Positions 1-11,602 of a stretch of 64,000 nt of DNA are shown here, one piece after another. The notes beneath the pieces are model-generated. The model worked only from the letters and a program-made list of their open reading frames with translations, ran no database searches and had not been told where the DNA came from. The DNA comes from Paraescarpia echinospica. Taxonomy: Eukaryota; Annelida; Polychaeta; Sabellida; Siboglinidae. The stretch is from assembly GCA_020002185.1 (NCBI GenBank), contig CM034544.1, positions 34,565,706-34,629,705 of the forward strand, read 5' to 3'. The first letter of the stretch is position 1. Each line of letters begins with the position of its first letter. The position numbers and the translations under genes were made by a program.

Positions 1-1790
1 TGCAACACATTTGCCGGCCGTATATAGTGTCGAGTCATCGGCATACGTGTCAATCCGCGTGTTTGCTACTTCGAGAATGGCATCGTTCATGAAAATAATA
101 AAAAGCAAGGGTCCAAGTATTGAGCCTCGCGGCACACCTATCATTACCGGAAGAGGGTCTGACAACACACTGTCATATTTCACGCGTTGGTAGCATTCGC
201 TAAGATAAGATCGGAACCAGGCTAGCTCGTTTTCATGGCAACCATACAACTCCAGTTTGAATAAAATCAGATCATGGTCAACCAAGTCAAAAGCCTTTCT
301 CAGATCGACTAACACCATGCCACACAAGTTGCCTTTGTCAATGTTGCTCAGAAAATAGTCGGTCAGCTTAAGCAATACAGTTTCACATGACCGATTATCT
401 CTAAAGCCGGATTGCTCGTCTAGCAGTAATTTAAACTCTGTAAGATAGGCGTAGAAATGGTTATGCACGGGTCGTTCCAGAAGTTTAGACATAATTGGCA
501 AGACCGATATATGTCTTTAATTCATGACGTCGTTTGAGTCTCCGTTTTTGTACAGCGGGACAACTCTGGCCTTCTTCCGTGATCGCGGAAAGTGCGCCTT
601 ATAGATACTAGCATTGCAAATGTTGACTATGTGCGGTGCAATGATTTCAGCACTCAGTTTTATTAGTTTACAACTGATGCCATCCAGTCCTGTTGCTTTT
701 ATCGTTGACATCTTTCGTAGCTGTTTAAGAACAAATTCAATCGTCATATTCGGCAATTTAAAAGACTCATTTTCTGGTTTGCTTCGCCCGATAAATGAGT
801 TTAGTTTTGAGTAGTTCGACACAGTGGTTGTCGTTGTACCATATTTCGATGCAATGTTGGCAAAATGTTCGTTGAATTGATCAGCCATCATTTTCGCGTG
901 TGGGTGTGGCTGATTGTTCTGGTTGGTTTGTCTCGGTTGAACCGCACTCGTTGTAGCCAAAGATGATTTGATGTGACTCCATATCACGCGTGGATTTGGT
1001 GTTTGTTGTTCCAGTGATTTTATGTAGAAGTCTCGCTTAGCTTTTCGGATGTCATGATTCACACGGTTCTTAGCACGTTTATACATCGCCAGAATGCGAG
1101 GGTCCCTTAAATGTTTTGAGTCGATCTCTGGCCGCTATCAATTTAGCCAGATCGGCGTTAAACCAGGGAGGTTGCTTAACAGATTTGACACGCTTTACTA
1201 TAATCGGCGCATGTTCATTCGTGTTACCTCGCATATAAGTTGGTCGAGTCCCAACATGATCAAGTCGTTGTATAATGTGTAGTGTGTGCCTTTCATCAAG
1301 TCTATATTGACATCTCCTAACACATAGACGTCCGTTGTCAGACACAGCGCGTTTTTAATATTCGAGACAATTTATCGGTCTGTTCGTATTACACTGTTAG
1401 GGGGTCGATAAATGAAACACACAAGGAAAACATGCATCTAGGTGGCATTATTTAAATCCACAGCAATTCTGTGCCGTCACATTCGAGGTCACGACGACGG
1501 ACATACTTAAACGCTGTCGATACGTATGCCAGCAATCCTCCGCCGCGCTTCCCGCTGCGATCTCGTCTCTCAGGCTGATGAAAACCACCAATCGTAAGTC
1601 TCGCATCATGGTCACTTGACGTAAGGAAGGTTTCGGATATGCCAAGGATATCTATCGGACGGGGATCCACCTGAAGAACACCTTTCAGTTCATGCATTTT
1701 ATTTGACACAATATTTATGTTCTAGCTAGCTATTCGTATGCCTTTTCTATTTAATCCGAATCCCGTTGTCTTTGCATTTGCGACGTTTCC
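1..1790 (-). mobile_element. Non-LTR retrotransposon fragment (endonuclease plus reverse transcriptase), truncated by the window edge
   Basis: Read on the minus strand, this is a decayed LINE ORF2. The apurinic endonuclease start lies at about 1720-1450, with an ILGISETFL-type motif and the RGGGLLAYV segment. The end of the endonuclease and the linker follow at 1345-1079 (GDVNIDLMKG and PPWFNADLAKL-like segments). The RT domain starts at 1086-517 with ATGLDGISCKLIK. The palm continues toward position 1 with the segment LVDLRKAFDLVDHDL at about 270-320, and the catalytic YADD box is read from 34-45. Frame changes near 516, 1080 and 1350 show it is not translatable as one protein. The rest of the RT lies left of the window. 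The domain order and motifs fit the CR1/Jockey-like group, but the exact clade is uncertain. Confidence 0.88.
517..1086 (-). pseudogene. LINE linker and N-terminal reverse transcriptase segment
   Basis: This 189-codon open stretch covers the basic linker between endonuclease and RT (KRAKNRVNHDIRKAKRDFY-like) and the first RT motif (TGLDGISCKLIK), then VVPLYKNGD. It stops where the palm would continue. The continuation is present in another frame below 517, so a frameshift has split the ORF. It is part of the element covering 1-1790. Confidence 0.8.
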
Positions 1791-2440
1791 GTTTACTGTA
1801 TGTACGCCTTTGTTACCAAGTAATGGCATCACACAGGTGACAAGTATACTATTGTTGAATTCATTACCGTCGGAAGGTCGCTTCAAATGGCAATTAACCA
1901 GCTGTGCAGCCGGTGACGATGGTCCGTCTTGCGATGTCGCCCAGATGTCCACCGCGATGTCGCCCAGATGTCCACCGCGATGATCATCGGTAGAAAGGCA
2001 ACCAGGACGAACACGGCCGTCGCGCCTGGGTGACTCAGGGGCTGGCGACACTTGGCATCGTTGCAATGGAGATGTGATGCCTTACGCATCCTTACGTGAC
2101 AGACTACGAATTGTCACGTTCGAATTCGGTGTTGCGTCAGGTCGATCGGCATTGACACACAATGGACCGTACTGAGTGCGGCCGGCTTAGACACGCCTCA
2201 TCAGTCACAAGAATGCAGGCACGCCCGTGCGAACAGCTGGTGCTGGACAAACAGCGAGTCCTCCGTGGGCGACAATGGAGCGTTTACAATAAAAGTATAT
2301 ATTAAGTGTCTTTAAAAACCACACGAAATCTGAAGAAACGCTATTTTGCAGATGTGTTGTCGAGCAAACAGACAATAGTCCAACAATCGCTTCAGTAAAT
2401 GATATATCACGCGGAGCGAAATATTCTAGGCGTCACACCT
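1791..2440. other. 5' flank of the LINE, no confident gene
   Basis: An open minus-strand frame at 2066-1722 runs in frame toward the LINE endonuclease start (FGLNRKGIRIAS followed by a stop) and may be the remnant of the element's 5' ORF region. A short direct duplication (gatgtcgcccagatgtccac) occurs at about 1935-1980. The rest, to 2440, shows no recognisable coding or RNA feature. Confidence 0.4.
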
Positions 2441-2444
2441 GTCG

Positions 2445-2567
2445 AGTCATATGTTGGTTCAGAATTGATGTCAACCGGAAACTACGAGACGTTTGTGGCA
2501 AGTCGACAAACTAGCACCATACATAACAGCAGCTCGCACGCACGCACGCGCACGTACATATGCGCGA
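2445..2567 (+). repeat. Dispersed repeat, copy 1 of 3, next to a CA tract
   Basis: The stretch with ttgatgtcaaccggaaacta and acgagacgtttg, leading into cgcacgcacg and then a dinucleotide tract, recurs at about 39720-39860 in the same orientation and at about 22470-22600 inverted. The three copies diverge at scattered positions but keep the same junction with the CA/GT tract. This looks like a mobile or dispersed repeat carrying its own microsatellite. Its class is not identified. Confidence 0.7.
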
Positions 2568-2568
2568 G

Positions 2569-2664
<96 letters not shown>

Positions 2665-2795
2665 GACACACAGACACACAGAGACACACAGACACACAGA
2701 GACACACACCCACCCACCCACACACGCACACGCACGCACGTACAGTAACACAAACGTGTGAGTTCGCGTACGTTGCGTTCATACAAACACACACA

Positions 2796-2868
<73 letters not shown>

Positions 2869-2876
2869 GCACACAC
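2568..2876. repeat. Compound (CA)n microsatellite
   Basis: Two long CA tracts (about 2568-2660 and about 2790-2866) are separated by CA-rich sequence with GACA, CCCA and CGCA variants. The Thr-His and Val-Cys reading frames here are artefacts of the repeat. Confidence 0.97.
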
Positions 2877-3255
2877 GTAGTAGTGGGATAAACAATAATA
2901 ACATAATGTAAAGAAGTTAATGTTGTTGTTGCAATAAACACGTCGCCCCGAGTTTACGGCCACCCTGACCTGTTGCCATCTCGGAGCGGCGTGCAATCAG
3001 TCGTCGTGACACAGTTATTTTGACCACTGCTCCCGCCTGGGTAACAAGCTCTCGGTATAATGTTTTACGGCATTCAATAACAACGGCGGAGTCCGGGGAT
3101 ATTACATACTCAGTCACTCACTCACTCACTCACTGTCTCATAACCAGGCGGTCTTTGGGGTTCCACTGAGGACTTGTCTTGCAGGACGGTTTTTGCAAGG
3201 CCGGTTGAGCTAGTAACATGACTGTACAACATTAGCGTTTGTTTCTTGATTGTCG

Positions 3256-3680
3256 TCAGGGTCCGATGACTTCTTTAATTATATTGCGGACTTCTTCGTT
3301 GGTGAAATGGTCCTTGTACGAGATGCGCAGGACTTTGCGGTAGCATCTCATCTCCTTGGCCTTGGGTTTTTCTAATGCAGATCTGCTGTAAAAAAATGTA
3401 ATGGTCCATATATATCTCGCAAGTGAAAATGCATACATCACAAGGGAACGCATCAGAGTGATTTTGGAGCTGAGTGAGATGTTATCCTTCCAGTTGGCTT
3501 TTAGTCTTGTCAGCGCGACCGTTGTCTGTCCAATCACGGATAGCACTTCAGGTTTGGACCCCTCGTCTGTGATAATTGCACCCAGGTATTTGAATGTGGA
3601 TACTACGGGGATATTACGTTGGCAAACAAAGCAAGTGCTGCAGTGTGTTAAAACGGGTAAAACACAAGTTGCCTGCATTA
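3256..3680 (-). mobile_element. RTE-like reverse transcriptase C-terminal fragment
   Basis: The minus frame reads FKYLGAIITDEGSKPEVLS, then an ALTRLK segment, SLSSKITLMRSLVM, and finally KAKEMRCYRKVLRISYKDH with NEEVRNIIKEVIGP. These are the characteristic post-palm thumb and C-terminal segments of RTE-type LINE RTs. The palm with the YADD box is absent, so this is a truncated dead fragment of about 425 bp. A short ACTC tandem repeat lies just before it at about 3115-3136. Confidence 0.85.
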
Positions 3681-3689
3681 TGTCCTAAC

Positions 3690-4084
3690 GGTGCAATAAA
3701 CATACGCGAACATAAACACCCATTCGGATGTCTACGAAACGTCCTGGTTTTGGAAGTTTTCACTTAAGGACAGTGAAGTCATCAACATAAATATACATAT
3801 GGATGATTATGATGATATAGTTTATAATATAAAAGGTATGTTGATTATAACGTGGTGTAGCCTACATTCCATATGACAGCTCAGAAGGTATTAACCGTCA
3901 CAACTGGCGCATATGTTTATTGGTATACCAGGACAACTTATTTGGGAAGTATTCAGTTTCTTTGGAATTAATACCAGACTACTATCGTATTCGTTAACGC
4001 ACACTCAACAATCTATAGCCATTGCTACTCAGTTTTACACTTGAGTAAACTGGAGTACCGTGTACTGTACAACATTGCCCAAGC
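3690..4084. other. Intergenic stretch without recognisable features
   Basis: AT-rich sequence. I see no coding motif, RNA gene or tandem repeat in it. Confidence 0.5.
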
Positions 4085-5283
4085 TTCGAAAAGATAAAAG
4101 CATATTTCGACCGTTCGTCCTCTGAATAGAGATACTTTTACCTACTACGCTAATGCGCCATAATCGACGCATACTTGGGGAATTGAACAGGGCCTACTAA
4201 GTATATTTCATGTTAAACATGAACATAAATATTTTCATACGTTCATTTTGGATCATTGTCGGCGCTTCAAGTCCGAAGCGCAGAGGGCCACTCGCCTGCT
4301 TTTTTATTAATTAATTTGCTTCTTTCTCCAAATGTGACGTAACTTGATAAGATGCTGAAGGAGACCGTAAGATGCGTTTAAAATATACATATAATGGAGT
4401 ACGTGTTCAATAGGCAGAATACCAAGCACACGGTAGACGAACTCGGAACGAAGATATGCGGCCGTATTTTGGCTGTTGTATCTATAGTTTTGAAGCACAC
4501 CTTGAATACGCTGCTTCGAATTGCCACATAAATAAACACAGTGGGGGTCGTTTTTGTTAAGAGCATGACTATTAGTTTTGTCGGTCGCTTCAAGTACGAA
4601 TGTCACATACATAATTTTTTTATATCATAGTAATTTTCGACGGCATTTTAAACAGGTTTCTGGAGCACTGTGGTGTTTGGGGTGATGCATACCCAATGGA
4701 ATATTACCCCGCGGTTAAGGACAATTCAGGCCAAGCTATGGTCGCCGTGAGGCTCTCGCAAATTTCCAATGTAAACCATGTGACCGCTTACACAAATGCA
4801 CGACAGACCAATACCGTACTTACTTAAACAAATTAACAGTACATTCAAGTAGACTAGAGAAACACTGTTGATATTATATATATTAAAAATAGAGAATATG
4901 ACAATCAAGTGATGGAATAGTATGGTTCAAAAATAAAATACATAAAGTAAACATCAAGTTAGAACCTATGCTGTGAACAAGATTTACCCTGGGTTACAGG
5001 GATGTGGAGGAAAGCCCCACCATTTGAATGCCAAATACCCACATCGCACTGTTTCAATATGTGACATGTTTTCTACACATTTATTCGACGACTAAATATA
5101 TTCATCTTTTCCGAAAGCTCCAACTTACTCGTTGCTGGTCTGCCTCTTTCATGATGTGTCTACAACAAACGTCTCAAATGCGGTGCATAACGTGTATCAA
5201 TATTTCAAGACTATACTTTCACATTTGAAACACACAGTTCCAATTAATAACCTACTTAATGATTATATAAACATATATATACA

Positions 5284-5319
<36 letters not shown>

Positions 5320-5384
5320 CATATATAAGTATTTATATATATATACATATATATGTATATATATATATATACGTATATATATAC

Positions 5385-5420
<36 letters not shown>

Positions 5421-5870
5421 GTATATATATATATATATAGTGAGTGAGTGTACGTGTGTGTTGTGAGTGTTGTGAATTGGATGTTTCGTTTACTATTTGT
5501 AAATTTTCCCGTGGGCAGTCTGCGTTCAACATAGTATAGTTTTAAGAACATTATATTAATTAATAAATGTAAAACTATGAACAGACTGCTTCATTTTAAA
5601 ACGCGCTTCTCTCCTTGTGTTACTTTTGTTATGCATTAAAAATACTGCATTGGTATTTTAATGACACAACAAGTCCGAATGTCTGCAAGGATGGAAAATT
5701 CCGCCTTCGTGTGGGGAGCTAATTTCGTTATATTTATGTCCATGTCAACGACTCTTTGTCTAGGTACCATCCCATCCATCTAGGGGCCTGTTGCGAAACA
5801 CCATTATTGGCTAGCTGCACCGTTGATTGGCTGGAGTTTCTTATACCAGTCGCTAAGTCTTTGTCTAACT
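4085..5870 (+). repeat. Upstream part of BRICHOS duplication unit A
   Basis: This region is the 5' flank of the complete BRICHOS gene. It is shared with 16837-17110 (the part near 4100-4380), with about 40270-42420 (unit C) and with about 52640-53680 (unit D). Shared landmarks include the AAACACAGTGGGG segment near 4535, cccgcggt near 4709, caccatttgaatgc near 5017 and the aattaataacctacttaatg run near 5243. The similarity continues into exon 1, which shows segmental duplication of the locus rather than dispersal of an unrelated repeat. Confidence 0.85.
5268..5440. repeat. (TA)n-rich microsatellite
   Basis: An interrupted TA tract with tacatata and tacgtata variants. At the same place unit C carries a CA tract (41872-41995) and unit D only a short TA/CA run near 53400, so the microsatellite type differs between paralogous units. 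Confidence 0.95.
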
Positions 5871-5916
5871 ACCATCCTTTTCACCTAGCGGCCACGCGAA
5901 TAACAACCAACTTCCT

Positions 5917-5936
5917 GATTGGTGAGCTGCATATAA
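5917..5936 (+). promoter_or_regulatory. Candidate core promoter of the BRICHOS gene (inverted CCAAT box plus TATA box)
   Basis: GATTGG at 5917-5922 and TATAA at 5932-5936 lie about 95 bases before the first ATG at 6029. Both are conserved in unit C (TATAA at 42490-42494). Unit D has TATGTAAA instead, and its exon 1 is destroyed. Initiation about 25-35 bases after the TATA box would give a 5' leader of roughly 65 bases. The spacing is typical for RNA polymerase II, but usage is inferred. Confidence 0.5.
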
Positions 5937-6028
5937 CGGCCGCTGATTGTGTGTTGCGGCACATCGACCTGAACACGACGTCTCAGACCAGACTCCTCCG
6001 TCCGTTCTTCAACGTCTCCGCAGAACCG

Positions 6029-6077
6029 ATGCACCCAACAGCGACAGGCACAATGGCAGAAGAAAAAGGGAAAATCG
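6029..6077 (+). CDS. BRICHOS gene exon 1 (cytosolic N-terminus)
   Basis: It encodes MHPTATGTMAEEKGKI and the first base of the next codon, then the donor gtgacg. It is preceded by a conserved TATA box. The same exon is recognisable in unit C at 42587 and, without its start codon, in unit D. A second in-frame ATG lies at 6053. Confidence 0.75.
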
Positions 6078-9000
6078 GTGACGCACACTTTCAGGTTTGA
6101 CGTTTTCTCTAAAATATGATTTAAAAATCTAAAAATGCAGTGAAAGTAGCTTGTAGTATTTCTATATGCATACATGGTGTGTAGAAATTCATCCACTCAG
6201 TAAAGGTTTTCAAGTTGTTCTGCTTGATTAAGTACAATTTGACGTAGGGGAGACCGGGGTTGGTTGTCACATATGTTGGTTGTAACAACTCTGGTGGTTC
6301 GCATAGATAACATCTAGAATCTAGATTTGTGACGCTAGTGAACGTTTAGCAGACTTGAACCCCTATTCACATGTGTTTGCCCCACGATTCAATATTGACG
6401 CGTTGGCGATATGTTTTCGTTTTTTAGGTTTTAAGTAAAATCTTGTTATGTTACTATTTATGAAGTAGCACCGAGTAGTAGTTAGTTTTGCTTGGAGAGA
6501 TTATATTGTTAAATAGGACCGATTGTGAACTCTCAAATGTATAACAGCAAACTCATTCACACAACAAGTGCCATATCAAGAAATATATTTTATGCCAAAT
6601 CTTGATGGAGGGGCGGGTTGTCACAAAACAGTTGGGGTTGGTTGCCACAAAACAGTTGGGGTTAGTTGCCACAAAACAGTTGGGATTGGTTGTGAAGAGC
6701 TAATCCAATTTACTAGAACATTACGATCACCGTGCTATATACCCACTGTCCCTTTGTCGCTAAACATAACAGTGATTACCGAGGTATTTCGAAAATGTGT
6801 TGAGAAACGCAATTCGTACGTTTACAGTACGTTGAGAGTGCGCGTCCACCGAAAGAGAGTGGAAAGGTGAAGACGACGCACGTGTTCGTGGCAGTCACGT
6901 GTGTCGTCGTCGTCATCGTGTTGGTGGGCGGACTTCTCGGCGCCGCTTATGTCTTCAAGGCAGCGGCCGCCGACATCGTTAAGGTAGGCGGCGTCAATAC
7001 GTGTCATTCCACTTGTATTCTTGCATCTATTGCTACGACAAATGCTAATCATCTGTATATAAATACGTTATCTTCGAACACACTCTCATAGTAAGTTAGT
7101 ATCTCCTCCAAAGTACCCAGATCCATTCGGGTCTTCTATTTTCATCCGCTTTCTTAGACCACCGGACTGTGATTCACCAATCGCGATACGTGTAAATAAT
7201 TCGTGTAAATAGTTATTAGGACTTATTTACTGATTACTTATTAACTGTCACTGCGGCTTTACGAACCCTTTCGTGGGACATATCTAGCATGTCGTAATTA
7301 GCTACTGCAGAAACTGAAGTGGTCAGCAGAATTAGTTTAATAGTGATAACTGCTGTGTTTGGTTTGTTGCTCCATGAATGGATGCAGTGGTAATAACTGC
7401 TGTGTTTGGTTTGTTGCTCCATGAATGGATGCAGTGGGAATAACTGCTGTGTTTGGTTTGTTGCTCCATGAATGGATGTAGTGGTAATATCTGTTGTGTT
7501 TGGTTTGTTGCTCCATGAATGGATGTAGTGGTAATATCTGTTGTGTTTGGTTTGTTGCTCCATGAATGGATGTAGTGGTAATATCTGTTGTGTTTGGTTT
7601 GTTGCTCCATGAATGGATTCAGTGGTAATAACTGCTGTGTTTGGTTTGTTGCTTCATGAATGGATGCAGTGGTAATAACTGCTGTGTTTGGTTTGTTGCT
7701 CCATGAATGGATGCAGTGATATTAACTGCTGTGTTTAGTTTGTTGTTGCACGAATGCATGTAAGCTAATGTATAAGTGTATTCGGTAAAGTACTAATACT
7801 GCTTCGGCTATGTTTTGATATCGTTGTAGATATTCTGATATTCGCAAGCACTGTATTCGTACGTTGGTTAATAACGTCAAATATCGGTCTATGTTCAACA
7901 ACAGCAGTCTTCGTTAAAGGTGCACATTGGGCATTTATTAACTGATACTTCCATATATTAAACGCTTGCGGCGGTGTAAATATTCATTTATTGTTGCTAG
8001 TAAGGTATTTTATTTATGCTGGACTTTATAAGTTGTTATTTTTTAACACAAATGGATGCTGTGAATATCTAGGCAAAACACAAAATATTTCATAATTCAT
8101 ACTAACATATTAAAGTATAAATAACTGCATTCCAACCATACATATTTCATATTGAATTATTTGCTTATAATTACATTTATCGTAATACTTGGTCAAATAC
8201 TATAAGTTACACAATTCGTCCTGCCTTATTGAACTTCGAAAGTGTGGGTAGTATTTGTGTTTGACATGTTTGTGTTGTTGTTGTTGCTGCTTCTGCTGAA
8301 ATATACACACGATTATAATCGGTGTGTTTGGTATTGACCTTTCTAATAATTTATCTTGTCGGATGTAGTTCCACGTGAAGGTCAACGACAAAGGCAACGA
8401 GCCAATCAACGAAGACGTGGAGAGTGACACGACTAATAACCTAGTCACCTACCACGTGATGACGTCAATGGGAGAGCAGTGGGTGGTGAACGACTTCAGC
8501 AAGGTAAGTAAAAGCCGACATTATTATTATTATTATCATCATCATCATTATCATTATTATTATTATCAGCAGCAAGTAACCTGTCTCACCCATCACAACA
8601 AAACAATTGACCTGTGTCATAGCTCAGTTGAAGACGCATACACCTCGCAGTGTTTCCCTCCCCTGGGGCGGGAAGATCATAACAGTGTTTATGTACTGCC
8701 CAAATACCGTAAACAACTTAAACGTGTTCCGCCTGTCAAACATCAGGTCAAGGTGTGGACTACAGACGCAGTAGAACAGCTGAAAGGTTGCTATACCTGT
8801 ACAGACTGGTATGTCCTCTTCGAGGGCATCCATGACATAACTGGGCGTGCCGATATTGTCACTGACTACTTTAAGTTTTGTCAAAACTCCATCATCCAAG
8901 AAAAGACTGTCACTAAATACACTAAACCCGGGATCACACAAAGTGCAAAGAAGGCAGTGATCAACTTAACATAAAGCCTTCGGATCTCGAGGTACTGCTG

Positions 9001-11263
9001 CCATCAGAGAGGCCAAGGAAATGCTTAGGGCAGAAATTGGTCGTGCCAAATCAGCCTTTCGAGACAAAGTTGAATATCAATATCAGACCATGAACACTCG
9101 TGAGGCATACCAAAATCTCAAAGCGATGGCCGGTGATCTCAGTGCCAACCAAAATATAATATCCTATACAATGCCTGATGCTATAGAGCTAAACAAATTA
9201 TATACTCGCTTCGACAACAAGGACTTTACTTCCAAGTGCATAGTGCTTCTGGCAACCATCCCCTCCCCCTCCCCAGGAGAGATCATCATCATCTCCGTAG
9301 ACAGCGTGTCTTGCCAGTTCAAGAGGGCCAATGCAAGGAAAGCTTCTGGGCCTGATAATATATCGGGACATCTTCTCCGTTCATGTGATTATGAACTGGC
9401 GCCTGTGTTCTTACAACTGTTCCAGGAGTCTGTAAATACCGGCATCATTTCCGATCTCTGGAAAACCATCACCGTCATCCCTGTGCCTAAAATATCCTCC
9501 CTTCAGGAACTCAATCATTACAAACGAGTTGCTCTCACTCACGAGAAACTAGATCCTATGCAATTCGCCTACAAGCGTGAGTGTGGCACTGATGATGCTA
9601 TGGCAACCCTGCTACACAATGTCACCAAACATCTAGAGAAGCCAGGCAACTATATCCGTATTCTCTTCATATATTTTAATTCGGCCTTTAATACTTCTGC
9701 TCATGTTGTACAGGAGCATCACAGAGTCAGTGTTGACGTATTGTAGTATCTGGTTCCTCCCTGTTTTGTCTGTCTCAAACAAAAACATGCTTCTTCGCAT
9801 CTGCAAAATTGCTGCAACGATTATAGAATTGCTGCAACGATCATAGGCATTCCCACACTGCCTGTCTCCCAGCTGTGTGGACGCACGTTGATCAGAAAAG
9901 CACGTGAAGTTGCCAGTGACCCTGCCTACCCACTATATACATAGTTAGACCTTCTTCCGTCTCAAAGACGATACCGATGTCCAAGATGTATAAAAAACTG
10001 ATTCAAAAACAGCTTCGTTCCCCAGACCATAAGTCACCTAAACAAACTGTGAGTTAACAAACCATCACATGCAATCCGTCCTTTAAAATAAATAAATTAT
10101 ATACTAACTACTTTCACGTTTGTGTTATTATTATAAACTTAGTTCTTGTATGTACTACGTTTAACTATGTCTACTAACAATACCTTGTACTATCTTTATG
10201 CTCAGCAAGCAGAAGAAAATTATCCGATGTATCTATTATTACTGGACAATAAATTCTTATTGTATTGTATTAGTATTCTTAGTATTATTATTATTAAAGT
10301 TTTCGTTACTACCTACAAAAATGGTAAGCATTTACTACGTCTATATTTTATGTGCTATTATCATATTTATTTTGTTTTTCTGTGACAGTTAATGATCGAT
10401 ACTCACATAAAGGAACAGGTTAAACTACTCAAAGCATAACACTACTGTCCACCGTTGAACTAACAAACCAGTTGCCCCATTGTCGTGCCGAAGAACCAAA
10501 ATACCTGCATCTTTTTTGAGGAGTGGTTCTGCTAGGGTATTTGGTTATGTAATGTTTAATGATCAATCGCCAGCCGGCGTCGTGGTCACATCAACATTAA
10601 ACATTTACATTGGACATTAACAACATTTTGTTTATATGTCATCAAGTTATATTCTGCTATGATATTGTCCTATATGTATTTTGTATCAGTACGTTAGATA
10701 CGGACTGTATCACTGAATATATATTATCCTTCTTTATAATTATGCATGTATTACTGTACCATAATGTAGACAGGCTCATAGCATTCAGGGCCTGGCCCTA
10801 TGCAGTTGTACATTGCGATCTCGGATTAAAGTCTGGGCTTGGCTTCTACTATCACGTGCAAACGTATCGTGCCGTTTAGTGACGTGTCATTGAGCTCTTA
10901 CGTTACCTGCCCGCTTTGCCTAAATTTAAGATATTCGTGGCGTAAGGTGAGGGTTGACCAGGCTCGTCGTGGCTGCCTCCTTCGCTCTGCACTAGTGAAC
11001 GCAGTAGTTCAGGGAACGTAACAGGTTACTTAACAATTGTGTTGTTTTCAACACTCTAGTTACCATTGCTCGATGACTGTCAGTATCTCATCACACTGTT
11101 TCGTAGCGAATCACACTATACAAGACGAACACCAACGGCAAAACGACGTGTTTTGTGTCGCCTTTGAATGAATCCGAGGCAGACCCGGAGACTGTGAGGG
11201 CCAACATGAAGGAAGTGAGTAGAACACCACCTCCGTTACATGTGTAACGCTCCAGGATAACCG

Positions 11264-11329
<66 letters not shown>

Positions 11330-11388
11330 GTGCGAGAGAGAGCGAGTGAGAGAAAGAGAGTATGTGTGTGTGAGAGAGAGTGAGAGAG

Positions 11389-11487
<99 letters not shown>

Positions 11488-11533
11488 CATATATAGTGTG
11501 TTTGTGTGTGTGTGTATGAGAGAGAGATAGTGA

Positions 11534-11602
<69 letters not shown>

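Noticed and set aside
2399..2996. Poly Thr-His and poly Val-Cys frames (also at 11236-11669, 15796-16424, 39807-40200, 41653-42100)
   Set aside because: Dinucleotide microsatellites translated in phase; no independent coding evidence.
5756..6100. A longer first exon extending the BRICHOS frame upstream to about 5756
   Set aside because: The extension includes the conserved TATA and CCAAT motifs and is not kept open in copy C; ATG at 6029 is the better start.
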